A DNA stretch of 64,000 nt from Siphonodentalium dalli (taxonomy: Eukaryota; Mollusca; Scaphopoda; Gadilida; Siphonodentaliidae), in assembly GCA_032622095.1 (NCBI GenBank), contig CP136061.1:8830447-8894446 (forward strand). The letters are read 5' to 3'. The notes below the pieces were generated by a model. The model saw only the letters and a program-made list of their open reading frames with translations. It had not been told where the DNA came from and did not search any database. This document shows, one piece after another, positions 23,205 through 36,000 of this stretch (positions are counted from its first letter, which is position 1; every line of letters begins with the position of its first letter). The position numbers and the translations under genes were made by a program.

Positions 23205-26200
23205 CAAAAACAGCCAGTCCGCATAAAATCATAATAAAATTATAATGGATCCCTTAATCAGTCAATTCGTCCGGTCCCTTGTGTGTTGCGCGGATATTTT
23301 GTGGCATCTCGAATTTAGTATTATGAAATATCATGTCTGAATCAGATGCGCCATTGGCAATTGTGCCCATAGACGAAGCGTTAGGGAAAGTCAGATGCGA
23401 CTTGACGCTGAACATCCATAACAATTTTAGTTAGAACATATATATATGTATATTCAATAAGATGATTCGGTTTCATTGTCGCGTAACGGTCTACTTGAGT
23501 GAGAACGAGTCATAATTTAAAGTCTGTAAAATAAACATGATCATGACAAATCGTTGATACGCCGTAGCGTGTCGTCTGGCATGTGTGGTCTATATATATA
23601 TATGTATATTTAATAAGATGATTCGGTTTCATTGTCGCGTAACGGTCAACTCGAGTGGGAACGAGTCATAATTTAAAGTCTGTAAAATAAACATTATTAT
23701 AACAAATCGTTGATACACCGTAGCGTGTCGTCTGGCATGTGTGGTCTATATACAAACTCCAACCATGTTAATACTAAACGAATAACCGATTAGCTGCATG
23801 CATGCGAACGGCAGCATTCACGTGCGTGTGATCAAGCCATCGCGTTATCATTCATTCACGTTCTTGAGATCGCAAATCTGAATGCTGAGATGAATGTTCA
23901 ATTAATTTCAATTGAAACACATTCATAATATATATGCACACAATATTTCGAATATGTTATGTATTCATATTTCAGATGACATTCGCAGTCCAATTTATCA
24001 GTCTCAGATACACATAAAAAAAACTCGAAAACTCATCAGAACTCCTTAAGTAATACGCATATTTATGCACAGAAACTCGGCGTTTGGCGCATCTTCGTCT
24101 GTGCCGTTCGCATCTTTCTGGACCGACAGTGGTCCCTTCATATCGCGCGGATATTGAGAAGGACACGGATTTTTTAAATTCTGTCCATTCGTATGCTTCA
24201 TTGACAGATTCAACTATATACCGGCATTTGTTTTGGAAGCGTGGGAGTCCAGGAACTATACTAGTGAATGAATGTTCTAGAAAATTTGAGTGAGCAAAAG
24301 CAAAAACACCATTGAAAAATTTCACCAAAAAAAAACATTAATGGTCTGATCTGGGAAAACTAAATGACAACTAGTGGATAAATACTCCTGCTTCGTGTGG
24401 ACATACACATACGATGCTCGATGTCTGTATTACGATGAGAAACAAACATATCTCCATATCATATACGTGAAAATGACTTTCCCATATTCTCGGTTTTGGC
24501 GATACCCTCGGTTTTGGCGATACCACGTACACGGGGGTGATACTCTGTCTTGACAACTTTGTGTATTCTTTGTATTAATTTTTATTTAACATATTTGTTT
24601 ACACCAATTCAGCGTCGTGTATTTGTGAAAATTTATATAACAAATAGACATCACTAGACTATTTTTGCGAACTAATTCACCACAAACTCGTGATTCCATT
24701 CGCTCGTTGTACACAAACATACATTGTCAACAATTCACCACCCTCGTCAATAATTATAATCACATAATTATCACCCCCGTGTACGTGGTATCGCCAAAAC
24801 CGAGGGTATCGCCAAAACCGAGAATATGGGAAAGTCATTTTCACGTATATGATATGGGGATATGTTTGTTTCTCATCGTAATACAGGCATCGATCATCGT
24901 ATGTGTATGTCCACGCGAAGCAGGAGTATTTATCCACTAGTTGTCATTTAGTTTTCCCAGATCAGACCATTAATTTCTTTTTGGCGAATTTTTTCAATGG
25001 TGTTTTTACTTTTGCTCACTCAAATTTTCGAGAACATCCATTCACTGGTATAATTCCTGGACTCCCACGCTTCCAAAACAAATGCCGGTATATAGTTGAA
25101 TATGTCAATGAAGCATACGATTTGACAGAATTTAAAAAATCCCTGTCGTTCTCAATATCCGCGCGATATGATGGGACCACTGTCGGTCCAGAAAGATGCG
25201 AACGGCACAGATGAAGATGCGCCAAACGCCGAGTTTCTGTGCAGTAAATATGCGTATTACTTAAGGAGTTGTGATGAGTTTTCGAGTGTTTTTATGTGTA
25301 TCTGAGACTGGTAAATTGGACTGCGAATGTCATCTGAAATATGAATCCATAACATATTCGAAATATTGTGTGCATATATATTATGAATGTGTTTCAATTG
25401 AAATTAATTGAACATCCATCTCAGCATTCAGATTTGCGATCTCAAGAACGTGAATGAATGATAGCGCGATGCCTTGATCACACGCACGTGAATGCTGCCG
25501 TTTGCATGCATGCACCTAATCGGATATTCTTTTAGTATTAACATGCTTGGAGTTTGTATATAAACCACACATGCCGGACGACACGCTACGGCGTATCAAC
25601 GATTTGTTATAATCATGTTATTTTACAGACTTTATGACTCGTTCTACTCGAGTAGACCGTTCCGCGACAATGAAACCGAATCATCTTATCGAATATGCAT
25701 ATATCGTATTGCTCCAAATTATGCAATTCTGGCTTTTTAAGAGTCATCAGATAAAATGGTAACGATTCTATGTTAACCTTAAACATCCGTACATGTACCA
25801 TCACAATGTGCTATGTGTGGCACACGTGTGTGCCTTCTTATCTGGATGTCGATGGGCCTCTGTATTGTATCTATGTAGCACATGTAGTCAGCTTACCAAC
25901 TTATAACACCATGTTTAAACAAACTCAAACCAGACCATGCTGTTTTGATAAATAACGTATCTTCCTCAGATGAAGCTATATATATATATATCTGGGGAAG
26001 TGTTATGTTACACCAACACACAACTGTCACATCCCTATAACCGAGTGGATGAATTAGCCGACTAAAAGACAGAGCATGTGGTCTTCGGATGTAGCCTAGT
26101 ATGTTCGCGGATAGAGCACGTATAAATATTTATCTTTTTTCCTGTGATGTTTTGTATAAGAATTATCATTGGAAATTGCTCGTCTGACCGCCAACATGTG

Positions 26201-26388
26201 CTATGGTGTCAATTTTTCTCTGTTGAATGGTTTGACAGAGGTTAAGACTCCGCCCCAACAAAACAAGTACTCTCATCGAAGACAAAAAAAATTATGATGA
26301 ATGACACGTTATACTCATCATAGGGCCTCGTGAAAGTTTGCACGAGTGGAGCTATAATCACAACAATTATCTCTGTCTGTGAACAAAG
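23205..26388 (+). repeat. Long tandem repeat, copy 3
   Basis: 3,184 bp. Differs from copy 2 by isolated substitutions and changes in AT-run length near 22,790 and 25,978. Near identity suggests recent amplification or gene conversion. Confidence 0.9.
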
Positions 26389-28411
26389 CAAAAACAGCCA
26401 GTCCGCATAAAATCATAATAAAATTATAATGGATCCCTTAATCAGTCAATTCGTCCGGTCCCTTGTGTGTTGCGCGGATATTTTGTGGCATCTCGAATTT
26501 AGTATTATGAAATATCATGTCTGAATCAGATGCGCCATTGGAAATTGTGCCCATAGACGAAGCGTTAGGGAAAGTCAGATGCGACTTGACGCTGAACATC
26601 CATAACAATTTTAGTTAGAACATATATATATGTATATTCAATAAGATGATTCGGTTTCATTGTCGCGTAACGGTCTACTTGAGTGAGAACGAGTCATAAT
26701 TTAAAGTCTGTAAAATAAACATGATCATGACAAATCGTTGATACGCCGTAGCGTGTCGTCTGGCATGTATATACAAACTCCAAGCATGTTAATACTAAAC
26801 GAATAACCGATTAGCTGCATGCATGAGAAACGGCAGCATTCACGTGCGTAAATTTACATACACCTGATATCTCTTCCGATTTCCCCATAGCGTTACGGTA
26901 GACACGCCCCCTTATTCAATGCGTTCATAAACCTATGAACGTAACGTGACGTCACTTTCAATGTCGTTCATAGGTTTATGAAAACATTGGTCCCGGAAAT
27001 TACCGGGGATTGTCGGACATTACCGACTGCTTGAGTATCTAGTCAGCCAATACGCCAAGGATTTGATAGCAAACAATATATAATCGAGGTTCACGATTGG
27101 ATGGCTTGTGTCATCTAATCGCGAGCTCGGGGGGCACGAGATGTTCGATTGACTATCAGAATGTTGGTTATCATATAATCCCATATTCCATAATATGTCA
27201 AATATAGCGAATTATCGAAATATGAAGTACAACGAAAAAGCGAAATATGAAAATACAGCGAAATGGTGAAATGGCACGAAAAATCAAAAGTGGAAAATAC
27301 AGCGAAATAGGGCGAAATATAGAGCGAAATATAGAAATAGGAAATTATTTTTATAAACGAAATAACGGAGATATTTGAAAAGGTGTTTTTGACGAAATAA
27401 CGGACATATTTGGAGAAGTGTTTTAAAGAGCGTAAGTATATAAATATAAATAATAAACGGCGGATTCAACGTGGTCATGGGTTTTGACCGCGATAAAAAA
27501 TCAGCAAACTCCGCATGAACCCCTTCGGGGTTCATGCAGTTTGCTGAATTTTTCTCGCGGTCAAAATCCCATGACTACATTGAAACCGCCGTTCATTTCT
27601 TATGTGATCAACAGATCAAGGTATCGCGTTATCATTCATTCACGTTCTTGAGATCGCAAATCTGAATGCTGAGATGAATGTTCAATTAATTTCAATTGAA
27701 ACACATTCATAATATATATGCACACAATATTTCGAATATGTTATGGATTCATATTTCAGATGACATTCGCAGTCAATTTATCACTCTCAGATACACATAA
27801 AAACACTCGAAAACTTATCAGAACTCCTTAAGTAATACGCATATTTACTCCACAGAAACTCGGCGTTTGGCGCATCTTCATCTGTGCCGTTCGCATCTTT
27901 CTGGACCGACAGTGGTCCCTTCACATCGCGCGGATATTGAGAACAACAGGGATTTTTTAAATTCTGTCAAATCGTATGCTTCATTGACAGATTCAACTAT
28001 ATACCGGCATTTGTTTTGGAAGCGTGGGAGTCCAGGAACTATACCAGTGAATGGATGTTCTAGAAAATTTGAGTGAGCAAAAGCAAAAACACCATTGAAA
28101 AAATTCGCCAAAAAAACATTAATGGTCTGATCTGGGAAAACTAAATGACAACTAGTGGATAGATACTCCTGCTCCGTGTGGACATACACATACGACGCTC
28201 GATGTCTGTATTACGATGAGAAACAAACATATCCCCATATCATATTACGTGAAAATGACTTTCCCATATTCTCGGTTTTGGCGATACCCTCGGTTTTGGC
28301 GATACCACGTACACGGGGATGATTATATTCAGTCTTTCTTTTGTGAAAATTATGACTCAAATGACTAAAATGTTGGAAACTATTTGTTTGTCTCGCCGAT
28401 GTTACAACGAA
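26389..28411 (+). repeat. Long tandem repeat, partial copy 4 (left arm only, interrupted)
   Basis: It follows copy 3 to about 26,848, is interrupted by foreign sequence to about 27,603, and resumes through the left arm to GGTATCGCCACGTACACGGGG-like sequence ending near 28,320 (read as CGATACCACGTACACGGGG). The right arm is missing. The last 90 bp (28,321-28,411) have no match in other copies. Confidence 0.85.
26849..27603. mobile_element. Insertion in copy 4 with a 138-bp hairpin at its end
   Basis: This segment is absent from copies 1-3. It contains an inverted pair CGTTCATAAACCTATGAACG / CGTTCATAGGTTTATGAA (26,922-26,981), a tract of GCGAAATA-type repeats (27,195-27,410), and a long hairpin at 27,456-27,593 with stem CATGGGTTTTGACCGCGA and loop region GAACCCCTTCGGGGTTC. 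More than one element may be present. Confidence 0.6.
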
Positions 28412-28594
28412 CCCTCGCATATATAAGAGAATGCATTGGCCTAACAATTTTTACAATTTTAATAATTTTTTCTTGTATTCTTTAACAATTTTATAATTTC
28501 ACCCATACAGAGCCCCTGACAAACATGAGCAGACGACACTCTTCTATATGCTTCTGTATATGTGTGGGGCTCCCTGCAGGGTAATGGATGTTTT
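28412..28594. mobile_element. Right half of the split double-hairpin MITE and its spacer
   Basis: CCTCGCATATATAAGAGAAT is the right arm of the palindrome whose left arm is at 16,574-16,612. The spacer that follows matches 10,375-10,527 almost base for base (AACATGAGCAGACGACACTC, GGGGCTCCCTGC) and stops at TGGATGTTTT. Confidence 0.8.
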
Positions 28595-28957
28595 CCCGGG
28601 CAAACGTCAATCGTAAATTTAACGAGTAACCGAGGCTTCGATGTTTGACATTAGTCCATCAATCTATTCGGCGAAAACGTCTATAGAAAATTAAAGACAA
28701 GCTCCAAGTAGCCAGTAGGTCAACTTGAATTAGGGTTCGGATCAAATATTCCAATACTTGAATGAAAGTATTATGTAAATTATGTAGACAAAAGTTATAC
28801 GGGACAATTCCCGTTTCCAAATGTAGCACTTTTGTGGAAATACATCATCCGCAAATTTAAAATATATTTCGGTTTCATGTTCATGATATTACTATATATA
28901 ATGGATTATAAATCATCTTGTCTGAAAAAAAAGACATTTATATTTGCTTCTGGCCAC
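28595..28957. other. No gene recognised
   Basis: AT-rich intron 2 sequence without recognisable features. Confidence 0.4.
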
Positions 28958-29335
28958 TTAAAGTGATGTGAAACACTCCGGTATGGTGATCAAATAGAAA
29001 TGGAGAATAATCTTGTTCAAAGTAGTAATTTCTACAAATAGTATTTCCAAATTGACAACACACACCGTCATTCTCATATATGAATTACATTCAGTGACTC
29101 TCGATGGAGAAATTGTTTTCCTAAGTTTATCGCCGATAGATGCGTCCCGAATCGAGTAGTAAATATTTACAAGTGAGCGTAGTTCCGACGATGTTTTCTA
29201 TGGAGTGGTACGGTTGATTTGCTTCAAATTTTCGGCGATGTTGGTAGAATGTTACATTCCTCCAGTTGTCAAAGAGCTTGAATACTAACTTATCAGTTTT
29301 ACGCACCCGAACAAGTACATAATATGTCTTTAAAT
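28958..29335 (+). repeat. Dispersed repeat Y, copy 2
   Basis: Aligns from AAAGTGATGTGAAACACTCC through CGCACCCGAACAAGTACATA with 13,018-13,395, with scattered substitutions and small indels. Confidence 0.75.
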
Positions 29336-29800
29336 CAATTATGCTTATGTTTATGAAGTGAACGAGGTGAAATTTGAAGCAATGAAAATGGCGTCTAAGT
29401 GACGTTAAATTTGATTGGTAATTGATAAGTAAAGTTAATTATGATTGGACGGAGACATACATTATTCGGAAAACCGAGAACAGGACGAGTTGCCCCGAAC
29501 TTGGATCGAAGTAGGTTAAATCGTTAGTCTCTGACATCTACATTTAGTAACATTTCACTATTTTTAGTATTGCTATTTATAGAATTCCGCCAACAACATC
29601 GAATAGTATAGCGTAGACTCTGTGTCGTGTACATATAATTATGCTTATCGCTCGCCTCATTTCTGGCTCGCTATTACAAATGTTGATCAACAGCTGCACG
29701 CCGTTTCACGGACCATGAACTATTAACGCATATGTCTGTATTTAACTGTGGTTTACCTTTTCAGCACTTAATTTGGTATCTTAGGTTCTCATTTGTGTTT
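29336..29800. other. End of intron 2, no further feature recognised
   Basis: Single-copy-looking sequence leading to the acceptor of exon 3. No repeat or exon candidate seen. Confidence 0.4.
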
Positions 29801-29808
29801 ATTTTCAG

Positions 29809-29922
29809 GGGTTGGTTTTTGTAACCCAAGCCCGTGCCAGAATCAGGCGCCATGTATGGATACATCAGATGATTATTACTGCCGTTGTACACCAGGGTAT
29901 AGTGGCAATGAATGCCAGGATG
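29809..29922 (+). CDS. EGF-like domain exon 3
   Basis: Acceptor TTATTTTCAG and donor GTGAGT; 114 bp, phase 1 to phase 1. It encodes FCNPSPCQNQAPC, then MDTSDDYYCRC and TPGYSGNEC: six EGF cysteines. The C-M-D-x4-Y-x-C-x-C stretch matches the Asx-hydroxylation consensus, although the start (GVGFC) lacks the acidic calcium ligands. It lies 18.9 kb after exon 2; the 11.8-kb foldback block accounts for most of that intron. Decayed tail copies follow directly. Confidence 0.88.
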
Positions 29923-29946
29923 GTGAGTAATGCCACGCCCATACAT

Positions 29947-30056
29947 AACTATCACTGCCACTGTAAGTTCAGCTATAGATATAACGATTCAAAATCTGGA
30001 TCGTGTGTAACACCACTCGAATATATAACTATCACTTCCATTGTACAGTTATCGTA
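29947..30056 (+). pseudogene. Decayed EGF tail copies after exon 3
   Basis: NYHCHC (29,947-29,964), followed by a loop and SGSC, mirrors DYYCRC...GNEC of exon 3. A second copy, NYHFHC (30,027-30,044), has lost one cysteine to phenylalanine. At DNA level AACTATCACTGCCACTGT and AACTATCACTTCCATTGT are clearly one repeat, 80 bp apart; exon 3 carries the equivalent 76 bp upstream. No usable splice sites, so read as relics. Confidence 0.5.
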
Positions 30057-33000
30057 AACCTACGGCCCTAAGGTGGGATATTTAATGGAGCAGTGGTCCG
30101 TATCCCCAACATACAGCCATAAGGTGGGATATTTAACGGAGCGGAGGTCCGTATCCCAATATACAGCCATAAGGTGGAATATTTAACGGACCAGTGGTCC
30201 GTATCCCAAATCTACAGCCCTAAGGTGGGATATTTAACGGAACAGTGGTCCGTATCCCAAATCTACTGCCCTAAGGTGGGATATTTAACGGAACAGTGGT
30301 CCGTATCCCAATATACAGCCCTAAGGTGGGATATATAACGGAGCAGTGGTCCGTATCCCAAATCTACACCCATAAGGTGGGATATTTAATGGAGCAGTGG
30401 TCTGTATCCCAAATCTACAGCCATAAGGTGGGATATTTAAAGGAGCAGTGGTCTGTATCCCAAATATACAGCCATAAGGTGGGGTATTTAATGGAGCAGT
30501 GGTCCGTATCCCAAATCTACACCCATAAGGTGGGATATTTAATGGAGCAGTGGTCCGTATCCCAAATCTACAACCATAAGGCGGGATATTTAAAGGATCA
30601 GTGGTCGTATCCCAAATCTACAACCATAAGGTGGGATATATAACGGAACAGTGGTCCGTATCCACAATCTACTGCCCTAAGGTGGGATATATAACGGAGC
30701 AGTGGTCCGTATCCCAAATCTACTGCCATAAGGTGGGATATATAACGGAACAGTGGTCCGTATCCACAATCTACTGCCCTAAGGTGGGATATTTAACGGA
30801 ACAGTGGTCCGTATCCCAATATACAGCCCTAAGGTGGGATATATAACGGAGCAGTGGTTCGTATCCTAAATCTACAGCCATAAGGTGGGATATATAACGG
30901 AGCAGTGGTCCGTATCCCAAATCTACTGCCATAAGGTGGGATATATAACGGAGCAGTGGTCCGTATCCTAAATCTACAGCCATAAGGTGGGATATATAAC
31001 GGAGCAGTGGTCCGTATCCCAAATCTACTGCCATAAGGTGGGATATATAACGGAGCAGTGGTCCGTATCCCAAATCTACAGCCCTAAGGCGGGATATTTA
31101 AAGGAGCAGTGGTCCGTATCCCAAATCTACAGCCATAAGGTGGGATATTTAACGGAGCAGTGGTCCGTATCCCAAATCTACGGTCCCAATGTGTGATATT
31201 TAACGGAGCATTGGTCCGTATCCCATATCTAGGGCCCTAATGTGGGATATTTAACAAAGCGGAGGTCCGTATACCAAATCTACGGTCCTAAGGTGGGATA
31301 TTTAACGGTGCTGTGGTCCGTATCCCATATATACTGCCCTAAGGTGGGATATTTAACAGAACAGTGGTCCGTATCCCATATATACTGCCCTAAGGTGGGA
31401 TAATTAACAGAGCAGTGGTCCGTATCCCATATCTACAGCCCTAAGGTGGGATATTTAATGGAACAGTTGTCCGTATCCCAAATCTACAGCCCTAAGGTGG
31501 GATATTTACGGAGCAGTGGTCCGTATCCCATATCTACAGCCCTAAGGTGGGATATTTAACGGAACAGTTGTCCGTATCCCAAATCTACAGCCCTAAGGTG
31601 GGATATTTACGGAGCAGTGGTCCGTATCCCAAATCTACTGCCCTAAGGTGGGATATATAACGGAGTTGTGGTCCGTATCCCAAATCTACTGCCCTAAGGG
31701 GTGATATTTAACGGAGCAGTGGTCCGTATCCCAAATCTACAGCCATAAGGTGTGATATTTAACGGAGCAGTGGTCCGTATCCTAAATCTACAGCCATAAG
31801 GTGGGATATTTAACGGAACAGTGGTCCGTATCCACAATCTACTGCCCTAAGGTGGGATATATAATGGAGTAGTGGTCCGTATCCCAAATCTACAGCCATA
31901 AGGTGGGATATTTAACGAAGCAGTGGTCCGTATCCCAAATCTACAGCCCTAAGGCGGGATATTTAACGGAACAGTGGTCCGTATCCCAAATCTACGGCCC
32001 TAATGGGTGATATTTAGCGGAGCAGTGGTCCGTATCCCAAATCTACTGTCCTAAGGTGGGATATATAACGGAGTAGTGGTCCGTATCCCAAATCTACAGC
32101 CCTAAGGTGGGATATTTGACGGAGCAGTGGTCCGTATCCCAAATCTACAGCCCTAAGGCGGGATATTTAACGAAACAGTGGTCCGTATCCCAAATCTACG
32201 GCCCTAATGGGTGATATTTAGCGGAGCAGTGGTACGTATCCCAAATCTACTGCCCTAAGGTGGGATATATAACGGAGTAGTGGTCCGTATCCCAAATCTA
32301 CAGCCATAAGGTGGGATATTTAACGGAGCAGTGGTCCGTATCCTAAATCTACAGCCATAAGGCGGGATATTTAAAGGAGCAGTGGTCCGTATCCCAAATC
32401 TACTGCCCTACGGTGGGATATTTAACGGAGCAGTGGTCCGTATCCTAAATCTACAGCCATAAGGTGGGATATTTAACGGAACAGTGGTCCGTATCCACAA
32501 TCTACTGCCCTAAGGTGGGATATATAATGGAGTAGTGGTCCGTATCCCAAATCTACAGCCATAAGGTGGGATATTTAACGAAGCAGTGGTCCGTATCCCA
32601 AATATACAGCCATAAGGTGGGATATTTAACGGAAAAGTGGTCCGTATCCACAATCTACTGCCCTAAGGTGGGATATATAATGGAGTAGTGGTCCGTATCC
32701 CAAATCTACAGCCATAAGGCGGGATATTTAAAGGAGCAGTTGTCCGTATCCCAAATCTACAGCCATAAGGTGGGATATTTAACGGAGCAGTGGTCCGTAT
32801 CCCAAATCTACTGCCCTAAGGTGGGATATTTAACGGAGCAGTGGTCCGTATCCCAAATCTACAGCCATAAGGCGGGATATTTAAAGGAGCAGTGGTCCAT
32901 ATCCAAAGATTTACAGCCATAAGGGGTGATATTTAATGGAATAGTGGTCCCTATCCCATATCTACTGCCCTAAGGGGTGATATTTAACGGACCGGTGGTC

Positions 33001-36000
33001 CGTATCCCAAATCTACTGCCCTAAGGTGGGATATTTAAAGGAGCAGTGGTCCATATCCAAAAATTTAAAGCCCTAAGGCGGGATATTTAACGGAACAGTG
33101 GTCCGTATCCCAAATCTACGGCCCTAATGGGTGATATTAAGCTGAGCAGTGGTCCGTATCCCAAATCTACTGCCCTAAGGTGGGATATATAACGGAGTAG
33201 TGGTCCGTATCCCAAATCTACAGCCATAAGGTGGGATATTTAACGGAGCAGTGGTCCGTATCCACAATCTACAGCCATAAGGCGGGATATTTAAAGGAGC
33301 AGTGGTCCGTATCCCAAATCTACAGCCATAAGGTGGGATATTTAACGGGGCAGTGGTCCGTATCCCAAATCTACTGCCCTAACGTGGGATATTTTACGGA
33401 GCAGTGGTCCGTATCCTAAATCTACAGCCATAAGGTGGGATATTTAACGGAACAGTGGTCCGTATCCACAATCTACTGCCCTAAGGTGGGATATATAATG
33501 GAGTAGTGGTCCGTATCCCAAATCTACAGCCATAAGGTGGGATATTTAACGAAGCAGTGGTCCGTATCCCAAATCTACAGCCATAAGGTGGCATATTTAA
33601 CGGAGCAGTGGTCCGTATCCACAATCTACTGCCATAAGGTGGGATATTTAACGGAGCAGTGGTCCGTATCCCAAATCTACTGCCCTAACGTGGGATATTT
33701 TACGGAGCAGTGGTCCGTATCCTAAATCTACAGCCATAAGGTGGGATATATAACGGAGCAGTGGTCCGTATCCCAAATCTACTGCCATAAGGTGGGATAT
33801 ATAACGGAGCAGTGGTCCGTATCCCAAATCTACAGCCCTAAGGCGGGATATTTAAAGGAGCAGTGGTCCGTATCCCAAATCTACGGTCCCAATGTGTGAT
33901 ATTTAACGGAGCATTGGTCCGTATCCCATATCTAGGGCCCTAATGTGGGATATTTAACAAAGCGGAGGTCCGTATACCAAATCTACGGTCCTAAGGTGGG
34001 ATATTTAACGGTGCTGTGGTCCGTATCCCATATATACTGCCCTAAGGTGGGATATTTAACAGAACAGTGGTCCGTATCCCATATATACTGCCCTAAGGTG
34101 GGATAATTAACAGAGCAGTGGTCCGTATCCCATATCTACAGCCCTAAGGTGGGATATTTAATGGAACAGTTGTCCGTATCCCAAATCTACAGCCCTAAGG
34201 TGGGATATTTACGGAGCAGTGGTCCGTATCCCATATCTACAGCCCTAAGGTGGGATATTTAACGGAACAGTTGTCCGTATCCCAAATCTACAGCCCTAAG
34301 GTGGGATATTTACGGAGCAGTGGTCCGTATCCCAAATCTACTGCCCTAAGGTGGGATATATAACGGAGTTGTGGTCCGTATCCCAAATCTACTGCCCTAA
34401 GGGGTGATATTTAACGGAGCAGTGGTCCGTATCCCAAATCTACAGCCATAAGGTGTGATATTTAACGGAGCAGTGGTCCGTATCCTAAATCTACAGCCAT
34501 AAGGTGGGATATTTAACGGAACAGTGGTCCGTATCCACAATCTACTGCCCTAAGGTGGGATATATAATGGAGTAGTGGTCCGTATCCCAAATCTACAGCC
34601 ATAAGGTGGGATATTTAACGAAGCAGTGGTCCGTATCCCAAATCTACAGCCCTAAGGCGGGATATTTAACGGAACAGTGGTCCGTATCCCAAATCTACGG
34701 CCCTAATGGGTGATATTTAGCGGAGCAGTGGTCCGTATCCCAAATCTACTGTCCTAAGGTGGGATATATAACGGAGTAGTGGTCCGTATCCCAAATCTAC
34801 AGCCCTAAGGTGGGATATTTGACGGAGCAGTGGTCCGTATCCCAAATCTACAGCCCTAAGGCGGGATATTTAACGAAACAGTGGTCCGTATCCCAAATCT
34901 ACGGCCCTAATGGGTGATATTTAGCGGAGCAGTGGTACGTATCCCAAATCTACTGCCCTAAGGTGGGATATATAACGGAGTAGTGGTCCGTATCCCAAAT
35001 CTACAGCCATAAGGTGGGATATTTAACGGAGCAGTGGTCCGTATCCTAAATCTACAGCCATAAGGCGGGATATTTAAAGGAGCAGTGGTCCGTATCCCAA
35101 ATCTACTGCCCTACGGTGGGATATTTAACGGAGCAGTGGTCCGTATCCTAAATCTACAGCCATAAGGTGGGATATTTAACGGAACAGTGGTCCGTATCCA
35201 CAATCTACTGCCCTAAGGTGGGATATATAATGGAGTAGTGGTCCGTATCCCAAATCTACAGCCATAAGGTGGGATATTTAACGAAGCAGTGGTCCGTATC
35301 CCAAATATACAGCCATAAGGTGGGATATTTAACGGAAAAGTGGTCCGTATCCACAATCTACTGCCCTAAGGTGGGATATATAATGGAGTAGTGGTCCGTA
35401 TCCCAAATCTACAGCCATAAGGCGGGATATTTAAAGGAGCAGTTGTCCGTATCCCAAATCTACAGCCATAAGGTGGGATATTTAACGGAGCAGTGGTCCG
35501 TATCCCAAATCTACTGCCCTAAGGTGGGATATTTAACGGAGCAGTGGTCCGTATCCCAAATCTACAGCCATAAGGCGGGATATTTAAAGGAGCAGTGGTC
35601 CATATCCAAAGATTTACAGCCATAAGGGGTGATATTTAATGGAATAGTGGTCCCTATCCCATATCTACTGCCCTAAGGGGTGATATTTAACGGACCGGTG
35701 GTCCGTATCCCAAATCTACTGCCCTAAGGTGGGATATTTAAAGGAGCAGTGGTCCATATCCAAAAATTTAAAGCCCTAAGGCGGGATATTTAACGGAACA
35801 GTGGTCCGTATCCCAAATCTACGGCCCTAATGGGTGATATTAAGCTGAGCAGTGGTCCGTATCCCAAATCTACTGCCCTAAGGTGGGATATATAACGGAG
35901 TAGTGGTCCGTATCCCAAATCTACAGCCATAAGGTGGGATATTTAACGGAGCAGTGGTCCGTATCCACAATCTACAGCCATAAGGCGGGATATTTAAAGG

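Noticed and set aside
17634-28189. Recurring frames of 103-118 codons containing PGLPRFQNKCRYIVE, on both strands
   Set aside because: They recur because the DNA is an amplified foldback. Differences between arms change many residues, the frames start and stop differently, and I recognise no domain. A captured gene fragment cannot be excluded.
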